Shown: positions 1 through 5,495 of the stretch, piece after piece | Layout of the letters: each line of letters begins with the position of its first letter | Position numbering within the stretch: position 1 is the first letter of the stretch | Assembly (NCBI GenBank): GCA_947483455.1 | Contig: CANKNK010000136.1 | Location: forward strand, 1-5,495 | Source: Comamonadaceae bacterium | GTDB lineage: Bacteria; Pseudomonadota; Gammaproteobacteria; Burkholderiales; Burkholderiaceae_C | DNA: 5,495 nt | Direction: 5' to 3' | The notes under the pieces: model-generated | Databases searched by the model: none | What the model was told of the DNA's origin: nothing | The model's input: only the letters and a program-made list of their open reading frames with translations | Translations under genes and position numbers: made by a program

Positions 1-28
1 GCTTTAGTCCAGCAAAAACAGCGCCTGG
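1..28. other. Region after the aminotransferase stop, truncated by the window edge
   Basis: Only 28 bases follow the aminotransferase stop in the direction of transcription. They hold a T5 run and a weak CCAG/CTGG pairing, too poor to call a terminator. The operon may well continue past the window, for example into the missing binding protein gene. Confidence 0.4.
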
Positions 29-1423
29 TCAGGCTAGCGCATAGCCCATTTCCCGTTCAACTTCGTGCAGGGTGCGCACAATGCCTTCGCGCATGATGTC
101 GAACATCTCGTCGATTTGCGCACGGTTGATGATGAGCGCAGGCGAAAAAACGCACAGGTTCACAATGGGCCGAAGCATCAAGCCCATGCTTTGGCAATGG
201 CGGTCTATGCGGGCGCCCAACTCCGTATCCAGCGCCAGTAATTGCACATCGCTCAAGCCCGTTTCCCGCGCACCGCGCACGGTGCACTCCACGCAACCGA
301 GCAAGCCCATGCCACGGGTATCGGCCACCAGCGGTATGTCGCGCAAAGCATGTAAGCGTTGCTGAAAATGCGGCGCGATCTCGCGCACATGCGCCAGCAG
401 GTCTTCGCGCTCCATGATCTCCATGTTTTTGAGGGCCGCAGCGCTGCACACCGGGTGGCCAGAGTTGGTGTATCCATGGGCAAAGGTGCCGCCTTGGGCC
501 TTAGCGCCGCTGACCTGGCAGAACACACGATCGGAAATCAAACACCCCCCCAGCGGCAAATAGCCCGACGTAATGCCCTTGGCGCAGGTCACCAAATCGG
601 GCTCCACGCCGAACACTTCTTTGCTGGCAAACCAATAACCCAAGCGGCCAAAGGCGGTGACGACTTCATCCGCAATAAACAAGACGTCGTGCTTGCGGCA
701 GACTTCCCACACCCGGCGGAAATAGCCATCGGGCGCTACGATCACCCCACCCGAGGCCTGCACCGGCTCGGCGATAAAGGCGCCCACCTTATCGGCGCCA
801 ATCTCAAGAATCTTGGCTTCTAGCTCGTTCACCCGCGCAGTACAAAAGTCTTCCACGCTCATGCCTTCAGGCCGTAAGCGCGGATTCACGCCCGAGAGCA
901 AATGGGCCTGCGGCATGGAAATATCTAGAAAACTTTTGTCTCGGTCCTTGCCCGCCACCATGCCCGTGAGGTAGCTACTGCCGTGGTAGGCCCCCGCACG
1001 CGAGATGATGTGCTTTTTAGCCGGACGGCCCAGCACATTGTTGTAGTAATGGACAAAACGCAGCGCGGTCTCCACCGCCGTGGTGCCACCCGTGGTCAGA
1101 AACACCTGGTTCATCGCGCCTGGCGCCACCGCGGCGAGTTGGCGCGCCAAGCGCGCCGGTGGTTCTGCGCTCAAAGAAAACGGGTTGACATAGGTCAGGC
1201 GTGTGGCCTGCTCGGCAATCGCATGGGCCATTTCCGCACGGCCATAGCCAATCTGCGTGCACCACATACCCGCTGGGCCGTCGATCATGCGCGCGCCCTG
1301 GTCGTCATAAACGTAAATTCCCTCGCCGTGGCTCAGTGTGGTGCGCCCGGCATGGCCTGCGGTGGCCATGTATTCCCAAGGGTGCACCCAATTCGCATCT
1401 TGGTCCACTGCATGCTCATTCAT
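29..1423 (-). CDS. Class III PLP-dependent aminotransferase, putrescine/omega-amino acid--pyruvate type
   Basis: A 464-residue fold-type I, class III aminotransferase, complete and of normal length for the SpuC/omega-amino acid:pyruvate group. These cytoplasmic enzymes move an amino group from a terminal amine such as putrescine to pyruvate or a similar acceptor. Visible motifs: AGMWC near residues 51-55, GAYHGSS (Y146, H147) for PLP stacking, E219 in AEPVQASGG, D252 in ADEVVTAFGR for the pyridine nitrogen, Schiff-base K282 in AKGITSGYLPLGG, T319 near the PLP phosphate, and R418 as the likely carboxylate-binding arginine. The phosphate loop reads TTGGTTAVET (110-119) instead of the commoner SGSEA form. 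I chose the ATG at 1423 over an in-frame TTG at 1429, because AGGA at 1432-1435 is 8 nt from the ATG but only 2 nt from the TTG. The start overlaps the potI stop as ATGA, so it is the last visible gene of the transporter operon. The class is certain. The substrate is inferred from the neighbours, and beta-alanine, GABA or another amine is possible. Confidence 0.93.
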   Translation of the reverse strand: MNEHAVDQDANWVHPWEYMATAGHAGRTTLSHGEGIYVYDDQGARMIDGPAGMWCTQIGYGRAEMAHAIAEQATRLTYVNPFSLSAEPPARLARQLAAVAPGAMNQVFLTTGGTTAVETALRFVHYYNNVLGRPAKKHIISRAGAYHGSSYLTGMVAGKDRDKSFLDISMPQAHLLSGVNPRLRPEGMSVEDFCTARVNELEAKILEIGADKVGAFIAEPVQASGGVIVAPDGYFRRVWEVCRKHDVLFIADEVVTAFGRLGYWFASKEVFGVEPDLVTCAKGITSGYLPLGGCLISDRVFCQVSGAKAQGGTFAHGYTNSGHPVCSAAALKNMEIMEREDLLAHVREIAPHFQQRLHALRDIPLVADTRGMGLLGCVECTVRGARETGLSDVQLLALDTELGARIDRHCQSMGLMLRPIVNLCVFSPALIINRAQIDEMFDIMREGIVRTLHEVEREMGYALA

Positions 1424-2289
1424 ACCCAAATTCCTGTACTGCTGGTGTTTTGCGCTGCCTGCAAGGCATTGCGCATGGTCTGCGCCTGGCCTTGCTCGCG
1501 CTTCATAAGGTAGTAGCTGTTGCCGACCACCACAAGGCCGACCATGCCAATGATTAACGTGCCCATGGCATTGATCTCGGGGTTCATGCCCAGGCGCATG
1601 CGCGAGAGCAGGACCAAAGGCAAGGTGCTGGTTTCCGGGCCAGACAAAAACGCTGACATGATCACATCATCCAGCGATATCGTGAAAGACAGCATCCATC
1701 CGGCCAGCAGCGAGGGCAAGATGAGCGGCAGCGTGATGTCAAAAAACACGCGCAAAGGCGTCGCACCCAGGTCACGCGCTGCCTCGCTGAGCGATGTGTC
1801 CATCGAGGACAAGCGGGCCGAGACCGTGAGCGCCACATAGGATACGCACAACATGGTGTGGCCTATCAGCATGGTCACCAGGCCCCTACCCTGCGGCCAA
1901 GCAAACATCTGCTCCATCGCCACAAACAAGAGTAGCAATGAAATACCGGAGATCACCTCAGGCAAGACCAGCGGCGCATTGACCATAGCCGAAAACAAAG
2001 TGCTACCCCTAAAGCGACGGTAATGCGCCAGCACAAAGCCGACCCAGGCCCCGACCACGACCGCACAACAGGCTGTCGCAAAGGCCAGTTGCAAGCTCGT
2101 ACGGCAGGCCGCCAATAGCTCATCGTCCTGCAGCAACTTGCCATACCATGCAGTAGAAAAATGCGTCCACTCATTGGCTAACTGCGAAGCATTAAAGGAA
2201 TACACCACCACACTGGCCATAGGCAAGTACAAAAATAGAAATACCAGCGTCAAAAAAATACGCCCGGTATTTTTAAACCAGTAGTTCAT
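1420..2289 (-). CDS. potI: Putrescine/spermidine ABC transporter permease, PotI-like
   Basis: Inner-membrane permease of 289 residues, close to the length of E. coli PotI (281), one of the two membrane subunits of a PotFGHI-type polyamine importer. Six hydrophobic segments can be picked out, at about residues 11-33, 62-88, 105-128, 138-158, 190-215 and 241-262. The EAA coupling loop that docks on the ATPase is intact, starting at E169 (EAARDLGATP) and running to about P192. PotI-like stretches recognisable from memory include LPMASVVVYSF, RFRGS, LVLPEVISG, LDDVIMSAFLSGP and MNPEINAMGTLI. It starts at an ATG that overlaps the potH stop as ATGA and has only a weak GGGA-like ribosome site, so translational coupling to potH is likely. 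The polar, Gln-rich C-terminal tail after about residue 263 is a little longer than in E. coli. Its partners are PotH, PotG and an unseen binding protein. The family is secure, while the choice between putrescine and spermidine cannot be read from the sequence. Confidence 0.95.
   Translation of the reverse strand: MNYWFKNTGRIFLTLVFLFLYLPMASVVVYSFNASQLANEWTHFSTAWYGKLLQDDELLAACRTSLQLAFATACCAVVVGAWVGFVLAHYRRFRGSTLFSAMVNAPLVLPEVISGISLLLLFVAMEQMFAWPQGRGLVTMLIGHTMLCVSYVALTVSARLSSMDTSLSEAARDLGATPLRVFFDITLPLILPSLLAGWMLSFTISLDDVIMSAFLSGPETSTLPLVLLSRMRLGMNPEINAMGTLIIGMVGLVVVGNSYYLMKREQGQAQTMRNALQAAQNTSSTGIWV
1432..1435 (-). promoter_or_regulatory. Shine-Dalgarno deciding the aminotransferase start
   Basis: On the minus strand, AGGA lies inside the 3' end of potI, 8 nt before the ATG at 1423 and 2 nt before the alternative TTG at 1429. 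This spacing is the reason for preferring the ATG, which removes two residues from the longest possible reading frame. Confidence 0.6.
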
Positions 2290-3197
2290 AGCACCATCCC
2301 GTCACGGCTTTGTAAGCGCTGGAACCAGGCCATGGGCAGGAGTAGCAGCACCACCATTAAGCACGTTGCAGCCGCTGCCAGCGGCCAGTCGATGCTGTTA
2401 AAAAAGTCGGACCACATCACGCGCCCAATCATCAAGTCGCCCGCGCTTCCCAGCAACTCGGGAATCACATATTCACCCACACAGGGGATAAAAACCAAGA
2501 GCGAACCAGCGGTAATTCCTGGCAAAGACAGCGGCAGCGTGACGGTGAAGAAAACCTCCCAAGGCGTGGCGCCCAGGTCGCGGGCGGCCTCGGGCAGGCG
2601 GGGGTCCATCTTCATCAAAAAGGCGCAGAGTGGCAAAATCATGTAGGGTAGGTAGGAATACACCATGCCGATATACAAACCCAGCGTGTTTTGCATCAGG
2701 CGCAGCGGCGTATCAATCCACCCCAAATGCAGCAACAAGCTGTTGGCCAGCCCCTGGTCCTTCAAAATCCCTATCCAGGAATACACCCGCACCAGGTAAG
2801 AAGTCCAAAACGGCAGCACCACGCCCATTAACAAGAGATTGCGTGCAAGCGGCCGGGCGTGCGCAATCAGCCAGGCTGTGGGGTAGCCGATCAACAGGCA
2901 AATAGACGTGGTAAAAAACGCCACCCGTACCGAATTGATGTAGGCAGACAGGTAGATATCGTCGCCGAATATGGTCAGGTAGTTGTCCAAGGTCCATAAG
3001 CCAACCGGCATACCGCCCTCCAAAGTCCACAGGGGCATATAGGGCGGCACCGTCATCGCCGATTGGGCAAAGCTGATTTTCAGCACCAGTAAAAATGGCA
3101 ACATAAAAAACAGCAGCAAAAACACAAAAGGCACCCCAATGGCCAGCGCCCGCGGGCCAGGCATCCAAGATCGCATGGTTGCAGTGTTGGGCATCAT
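2286..3197 (-). CDS. potH: Putrescine/spermidine ABC transporter permease, PotH-like
   Basis: Inner-membrane permease of 303 residues (E. coli PotH 317), the second membrane subunit of the importer. The predicted layout is a short cytoplasmic N-terminus and six membrane segments, at about 18-41, 85-112, 120-142, 172-195, 226-246 and 272-293, with a periplasmic loop at about 45-80. The EAA loop is intact at E203-G227 (EAARDLGATPWEV). Motifs typical of PotH are LPFLLVLKISFA, LLIGYPTAW, VLPFWTSYLVRVYSW, VFIPCVGEYVIPELLG and MIGRVMW. It begins MM. The first ATG (3197) is preferred because AAGG at 3205-3208 is 7 nt upstream, although the second ATG (3194) at 10 nt is also workable. It lies 10 nt after the potG stop and overlaps potI by 4 bp (ATGA). 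The PotH-like rather than PotB-like assignment rests on remembered similarity and on PotG and PotI being alongside. Confidence 0.95.
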   Translation of the reverse strand: MMPNTATMRSWMPGPRALAIGVPFVFLLLFFMLPFLLVLKISFAQSAMTVPPYMPLWTLEGGMPVGLWTLDNYLTIFGDDIYLSAYINSVRVAFFTTSICLLIGYPTAWLIAHARPLARNLLLMGVVLPFWTSYLVRVYSWIGILKDQGLANSLLLHLGWIDTPLRLMQNTLGLYIGMVYSYLPYMILPLCAFLMKMDPRLPEAARDLGATPWEVFFTVTLPLSLPGITAGSLLVFIPCVGEYVIPELLGSAGDLMIGRVMWSDFFNSIDWPLAAAATCLMVVLLLLPMAWFQRLQSRDGMVL

Positions 3198-3204
3198 GCG
3201 TAAG

Positions 3205-3208
3205 CCTT
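3205..3208 (-). promoter_or_regulatory. Shine-Dalgarno of potH overlapping the potG stop
   Basis: AAGG on the minus strand begins at the last base of the potG TGA and ends 7 nt before the first potH ATG. This arrangement suits re-initiation by ribosomes finishing potG, and it is the only operon junction with a gap instead of an overlap. Confidence 0.65.
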
Positions 3209-4344
3209 CAAGCCAAGCGCACCATGCTGCGGCTGGACCATTGCACTAGCACGGTGTCGTCATAGTCAGGCGCTCTTTCAAAGCCCATCATGACTTCTCT
3301 TGGGACATGGACCACCAGGGTACGGCCCGAAGGCAGCGTGACATAGAACAAGGTGTAACTGCCCATATAGCCGATCTGCGCGATGGTGCCCAGCGCGGCA
3401 TTGACCGATGGCAGCGGAATATGCGCACTGGCGAGCTGCATGCGTATGCGCTCAGGCCTTAGCGACACCCGCACCGTCTGACCGACTGGCGCATCCTGCA
3501 TGAGCGCACCCAGGTCTAAGGGCCCCGGCAGGTCCGTGCATACGATCTGGTCACGACCTTCATTGAGCACACCGGCAAACACATTGGTCGATCCGATGAA
3601 CTCGGCGGCAAATTGGGTAGCCGGTGTTTCGTAGACCTGCTCGGGCGAGCCTATTTGCACAATCCGACCTTGACTCATTACCGCGAGGCGGTCAGCCATG
3701 GTCATAGCCTCCTCTTGGTCGTGCGTCACCATCACGCAGGTAACGCCCACTTTGTACAAAATACTCCCCAACTCAAATTGCGTTTTTTGCCGGATTTGCT
3801 TGTCCAGCGCAGACATCGGTTCGTCCAGCAACAATAACTTGGGCTGCTTGACCAGGCTGCGTGCAAGCGCCACGCGCTGCTGCTGACCGCCGGACAACTG
3901 CGCCGGCATGTGGCGGGCATGGCTGTGCATTTGCACCAATTCCAGCACTTCGGCTACGCGCTCGTTTATCTCCGCTTTCGCACGGCCCTCGCGCTTCAAG
4001 CCATAGGCGATATTGGCAGTGACGTTCATATGCGGAAACAGTGCATAGGACTGGAACATCATGTTGACCGGCCGCGCATGTGCGGGCATATCGGTAATAT
4101 CCTGCCCGTCCAGCACGATACGGCCCTGGGTGGGCGTCTCCAAACCGGCCATGATGCGCAGCAAGGTGGACTTGCCGCATCCCGAACTGCCTAGCAGCGC
4201 AAAAAATTCATTGCGACGAACGGACAAATTCAATTCGCTCACAACGGTGGCGCTGCCAAATTGCTTGCTCATTGCCTCGACACGTAAAAAACCGTCCTCG
4301 CCCAAGGCGCTACTGGATTTTTTCAATACAAGCTTGGCGCTCAT
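3208..4344 (-). CDS. potG: Putrescine/spermidine ABC transporter ATP-binding protein, PotG-like
   Basis: Cytoplasmic ATPase of 378 residues that powers the importer, essentially the length of E. coli PotG (377). The nucleotide-binding domain is complete: Walker A GSSGCGKST (52-60), Q-loop Q98 in MMFQSYALFPHM, signature LSGGQ (150-154), Walker B LLLLDEP (170-176), D-loop SALD (178-181) and switch H208 in VTHDQEEAMTMA. A C-terminal TOBE-type regulatory region covers roughly 240-378. The chosen start is the ATG at 4344. An in-frame GTG at 4386 would add 14 residues, but it has no ribosome site and the residues it adds do not look like PotG. An in-frame TAG at 4411-4413 prevents any longer form. 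The ATG also lacks a good Shine-Dalgarno; only AGG is present, 13 nt upstream. Instead, it overlaps the stop of a short upstream ORF as ATGA, so translation may depend on coupling. This is the first transporter gene of the operon. Confidence 0.95.
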   Translation of the reverse strand: MSAKLVLKKSSSALGEDGFLRVEAMSKQFGSATVVSELNLSVRRNEFFALLGSSGCGKSTLLRIMAGLETPTQGRIVLDGQDITDMPAHARPVNMMFQSYALFPHMNVTANIAYGLKREGRAKAEINERVAEVLELVQMHSHARHMPAQLSGGQQQRVALARSLVKQPKLLLLDEPMSALDKQIRQKTQFELGSILYKVGVTCVMVTHDQEEAMTMADRLAVMSQGRIVQIGSPEQVYETPATQFAAEFIGSTNVFAGVLNEGRDQIVCTDLPGPLDLGALMQDAPVGQTVRVSLRPERIRMQLASAHIPLPSVNAALGTIAQIGYMGSYTLFYVTLPSGRTLVVHVPREVMMGFERAPDYDDTVLVQWSSRSMVRLA

Positions 4345-4436
4345 CGTGGTGCCGCGGCCTGGGCCAGGTGGCAGGGTCTGCAGCACGCTAGTGGACGCCG
4401 CCCGCCTGCGCTACCCGCTGTCAGCAGGTCTTCCAT
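4341..4436 (-). CDS. Candidate 31-residue leader ORF coupled to potG
   Basis: A short frame of ATG, 30 further sense codons and TGA. The product starts MEDLLTAGSAGG and ends HLAQAAAPR. It has 4 Arg, 3 Cys and many Ala, with no signal peptide or membrane segment, and I recognise no family. Two features argue for translation. First, AAGGAG at 4446-4451 is a near-perfect Shine-Dalgarno 9 nt before the ATG. Second, the TGA at 4343-4341 overlaps the potG ATG at 4344-4342 as ATGA, the same junction found at potH/potI and potI/aminotransferase. The Shine-Dalgarno cannot serve potG directly, because the potG frame meets a TAG at 4411-4413. The ORF may only deliver ribosomes to potG, or it may be a regulatory leader peptide; it ends Pro-Arg-stop with a CGA arginine codon. 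Chance occurrence is possible for an ORF this short. The same frame stays open upstream to an ATG at 4493 and a TTG at 4526, neither with a well-placed ribosome site. Confidence 0.45.
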   Translation of the reverse strand: MEDLLTAGSAGGRRPLACCRPCHLAQAAAPR

Positions 4437-4445
4437 CAGTAGGCG

Positions 4446-4451
4446 CTCCTT
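4446..4451 (-). promoter_or_regulatory. Strong Shine-Dalgarno in the potG leader
   Basis: AAGGAG on the minus strand, 9 nt before the ATG at 4436. It is the best ribosome-binding match in the operon and lies about 100 nt upstream of the potG start, out of phase with it. It is the main evidence for the leader ORF. Confidence 0.6.
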
Positions 4452-4529
4452 GGGTTGCCAGGCATGTGCAGATGCATTCAGCGGATACGCCATGTACGTG
4501 AGCTTTCCATGAAACCGGTGTGCCAAAGC

Positions 4530-4540
4530 GCGGTCACCGC
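4530..4540. repeat. GC-rich 11-bp palindrome
   Basis: GCGGT-C-ACCGC is a perfect inverted repeat with one central base. It sits next to the left copy of the 20-bp direct repeat. In the minus-strand transcript it could fold as GCGG-TGA-CCGC near the predicted 5' end, or as DNA it could be a small operator. No function is shown. Confidence 0.35.
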
Positions 4541-4543
4541 TTG

Positions 4544-4563
4544 TTGAACGTTAGTATAGTAAG
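4544..4563 (+). repeat. Direct repeat copy 1, candidate operator at the pot promoter
   Basis: TTGAAC-N4-GTATAGTAAG, 16 of 20 positions identical to the copy at 4628-4647 and in the same orientation. The 3' ten bases are identical. Its inner part, TTAGTATAGTAA at 4551-4562, is nearly palindromic, with a single mismatched base pair. It overlaps the spacer and -10 region of the candidate minus-strand promoter. A role as a regulator binding site is inferred. Confidence 0.5.
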
Positions 4564-4576
4564 CGCGCAAAGTCAA
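4548..4576 (-). promoter_or_regulatory. Candidate sigma70-like promoter for the pot operon
   Basis: On the minus strand, a -35 TTGACT (4576-4571, 5/6 match) is followed after 17 nt by TAACGT (4553-4548). That hexamer matches only 3/6 but keeps the critical T, A and final T. A better -10 hexamer, TATACT (4558-4553), also exists but is only 12 nt from the -35, which is too short. Transcription would start near 4541, giving a leader of about 200 nt before potG. It overlaps the left copy of the 20-bp repeat. The location between divergent genes is sensible, but the exact promoter is uncertain. Confidence 0.35.
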
Positions 4577-4615
4577 GCCACACATTCCCTAATGCTCGAC
4601 TTTTCCCATCCAAAC

Positions 4616-4644
4616 TTGCGGATGCTATTAAACAATCGTATAGT
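4616..4644 (+). promoter_or_regulatory. Sigma70-like promoter for the FAD oxidoreductase
   Basis: -35 TTGCGG (4616-4621, 3/6, with the key TTG kept), a 17-nt spacer, and -10 TATAGT (4639-4644, 5/6). Transcription should start near 4651, giving an untranslated leader of about 55 nt before the ATG at 4706. That leader has an imperfect hairpin, with CCAGC (4654-4658) pairing with GCTGG (4680-4684) just before the Shine-Dalgarno. Confidence 0.55.
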
Positions 4645-4647
4645 AAG
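4628..4647 (+). repeat. Direct repeat copy 2, candidate operator at the oxidoreductase promoter
   Basis: TTAAAC-N4-GTATAGTAAG, the second copy of the 20-bp repeat, exactly 84 bp (about eight helical turns) from the first. It contains the TATAGT -10 box of the plus-strand promoter, so a bound protein would block that promoter. Part of the similarity could simply reflect -10 sequence, but the TTRAAC half is not explained that way. Confidence 0.5.
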
Positions 4648-4693
4648 GACATGCCAGCCGCACCGGGTACTTTTGCCCTGCTGGTCGGACCTT

Positions 4694-4697
4694 GGAG
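4694..4697 (+). promoter_or_regulatory. Shine-Dalgarno deciding the oxidoreductase start
   Basis: GGAG lies 8 nt before the ATG at 4706 but only 2 nt before the in-frame ATG at 4700. The second ATG is therefore the more likely start. Confidence 0.6.
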
Positions 4698-4705
4698 TAA
4701 TGCGG

Positions 4706-5495
4706 ATGGCAGGGCAAGAAAAGTGGGACGTGATTGTGGTGGGCGCAGGCCATAACGGCCTGGTCAGTGCCTGCTATCTCGCGCGTGCCGGGCTCAAGGT
4801 GCTGGTGCTAGAGCGCAATGGCTATGTCGGCGGCGCCGCTGTCAGCCGCAGCCTGCACCCGGAATTCACCTACTCCAATTGCTCTTATGTCTGCAGCTTG
4901 CTGCGCCCCGAAATAATGCGCGCGCTAGAGTTGCCTAAATTCGGTCTGCAAGTTATCCCCTATGGCGGCGGTGCCGCCTTGACGCGCGATGGCCGCCACC
5001 TGGCCACCTATACCCACCCGGACGCACAGCGACGCGAGTATGCACGCCACTCCCTGCGCGATGCCGAGGCCTATGAGCGTTTTTCACGCGACGTGATGCG
5101 CCAGTGTAAATTCATCAAACCTCTGCTGATGCGCACGCCGCCGGACCCGGCCTCGTTCAAGTCGCAAGACATCATGGAACTGCTCTACCTGGGCCAGCGT
5201 TTTCACGCGCTAGGTGACGAGCGCATGCACGAAACCATCCGCTTTTGGACCATGAGCGCAGCCGATTACCTCGACGAATATTTCGAGAACGATCTCATCA
5301 AAGCCACGCTGGCCGGCAGCTCCATCATCGGCACTGCCCTGGGGCCGCGCTCGCCGGGCACGGCCTATGTGCTGCTGCACCATTACATGGGCGATATTGA
5401 CGATGCCGTGGGCTCATGGGGCTTTGCACGCGGTGGTATGGGCGCGGTTACCCAAGCGATGGCCGACTCACTGCGCGCCAGCGGCGGCTGCATAC
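4706..5495 (+). CDS. FAD/NAD(P)-dependent oxidoreductase, phytoene dehydrogenase/PYROXD2-like (5' part)
   Basis: The first 263 codons of a gene that continues past the right edge; relatives in this family are usually somewhat over 500 residues, so about half is visible. The N-terminus is a Rossmann FAD-binding motif: DVIVVGAGHNG with GxGxxG at residues 13-18, then the acidic E36 ending strand 2 (VLVLER) for the ribose, and GYVGGAA at 39-45. A second family motif, GSWGFARGGMGAVTQ, lies at about 236-250. This pattern matches the COG1233 group (phytoene dehydrogenase-related proteins, including PYROXD2), probably cytoplasmic; no signal peptide is seen. I do not think it is a carotenoid gene, as no crt neighbours are visible. 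Divergent placement from a polyamine importer and aminotransferase, with a repeat shared by both promoters, suggests oxidation of an amine or its breakdown product, but this is inference. The frame is intact throughout, and an in-frame ATG at 4700 is the alternative start. Confidence 0.88.
   Translation, partial: MAGQEKWDVIVVGAGHNGLVSACYLARAGLKVLVLERNGYVGGAAVSRSLHPEFTYSNCSYVCSLLRPEIMRALELPKFGLQVIPYGGGAALTRDGRHLATYTHPDAQRREYARHSLRDAEAYERFSRDVMRQCKFIKPLLMRTPPDPASFKSQDIMELLYLGQRFHALGDERMHETIRFWTMSAADYLDEYFENDLIKATLAGSSIIGTALGPRSPGTAYVLLHHYMGDIDDAVGSWGFARGGMGAVTQAMADSLRASGGCI

Noticed and set aside
1..28. A rho-independent terminator after the aminotransferase.
   Set aside because: The only pairing is four base pairs, with the T-run inside the loop and not after the stem.
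359..823. A long plus-strand open frame of 154 codons opposite the aminotransferase.
   Set aside because: It is antisense to a well-conserved gene, resembles no family I know, and is the kind of shadow frame expected in GC-biased coding DNA. The same applies to 983-1513 and 4061-4501.
4344..4386. GTG at 4386 as the potG start, giving 392 residues.
   Set aside because: It has no ribosome site, the 14 extra residues are Pro/Gly-rich and unlike PotG, and the ATG at 4344 gives almost exactly the length of E. coli PotG.
4341..4436. A frameshift splitting the N-terminus of potG, with the leader ORF as its true start.
   Set aside because: PotG from the ATG at 4344 already has the usual 20 or so residues before the nucleotide-binding domain, and the leader residues do not resemble a PotG N-terminus.
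4341..4526. A 61-residue minus-strand ORF from a TTG at 4526.
   Set aside because: Neither the TTG nor the ATG at 4493 has a well-placed Shine-Dalgarno. Only the inner ATG at 4436 does, so the shorter leader ORF is reported instead.
4651..4755. A 34-codon plus-strand ORF whose ATG falls almost exactly at the predicted transcription start, a possible leaderless mini-gene.
   Set aside because: It overlaps the start of the oxidoreductase in another frame, its AAGGA is only 1 nt from the ATG, and its composition follows the third-base pattern of the overlapping gene. Chance is the simpler explanation.
4706..5495. Annotation of the plus-strand gene as a carotenoid phytoene desaturase.
   Set aside because: The similarity is at the superfamily level. 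The visible motifs fit the PYROXD2-like branch and there are no carotenoid genes nearby.

Overview
The window reads as a chromosomal piece of a Gram-negative proteobacterium, most likely a betaproteobacterium of the Burkholderiales (Comamonadaceae-like). I infer this from the moderately high GC content, the codon usage and the resemblance of the proteins to PotG/PotH/PotI. No rRNA or other marker gene is present to confirm it. I see no insertion sequence, tRNA, CRISPR array or phage gene.

Positions 1-4436 hold a tight minus-strand operon, transcribed from right to left: a candidate 31-codon leader ORF (4436-4341), potG ATPase (4344-3208), potH permease (3197-2286), potI permease (2289-1420) and a class III PLP-dependent aminotransferase (1423-29). 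Three of the four junctions are 4-bp ATGA stop/start overlaps. At the fourth, potG to potH, a Shine-Dalgarno overlaps the upstream stop codon. The products form the ATPase and both membrane subunits of a putrescine/spermidine-type ABC importer, plus an enzyme likely to deaminate the imported amine. The periplasmic binding protein of the importer is not in the window.

On the plus strand, starting at 4706 and running off the right edge, is a divergently transcribed FAD-dependent oxidoreductase of the phytoene-dehydrogenase/PYROXD2-like family. It plausibly acts on the same or a related substrate, but this is inferred only from position.

The roughly 270 bp between potG and the oxidoreductase carries the regulatory signals. 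There is a good sigma70-like promoter for the oxidoreductase and a weaker candidate for the operon. An imperfect 20-bp direct repeat (16/20 identical) has one copy at each promoter, 84 bp apart. The most interesting signals are this paired repeat, a candidate shared operator, and the short leader ORF. The leader has a strong Shine-Dalgarno and its stop overlaps the potG start, while potG has no convincing ribosome binding site of its own.
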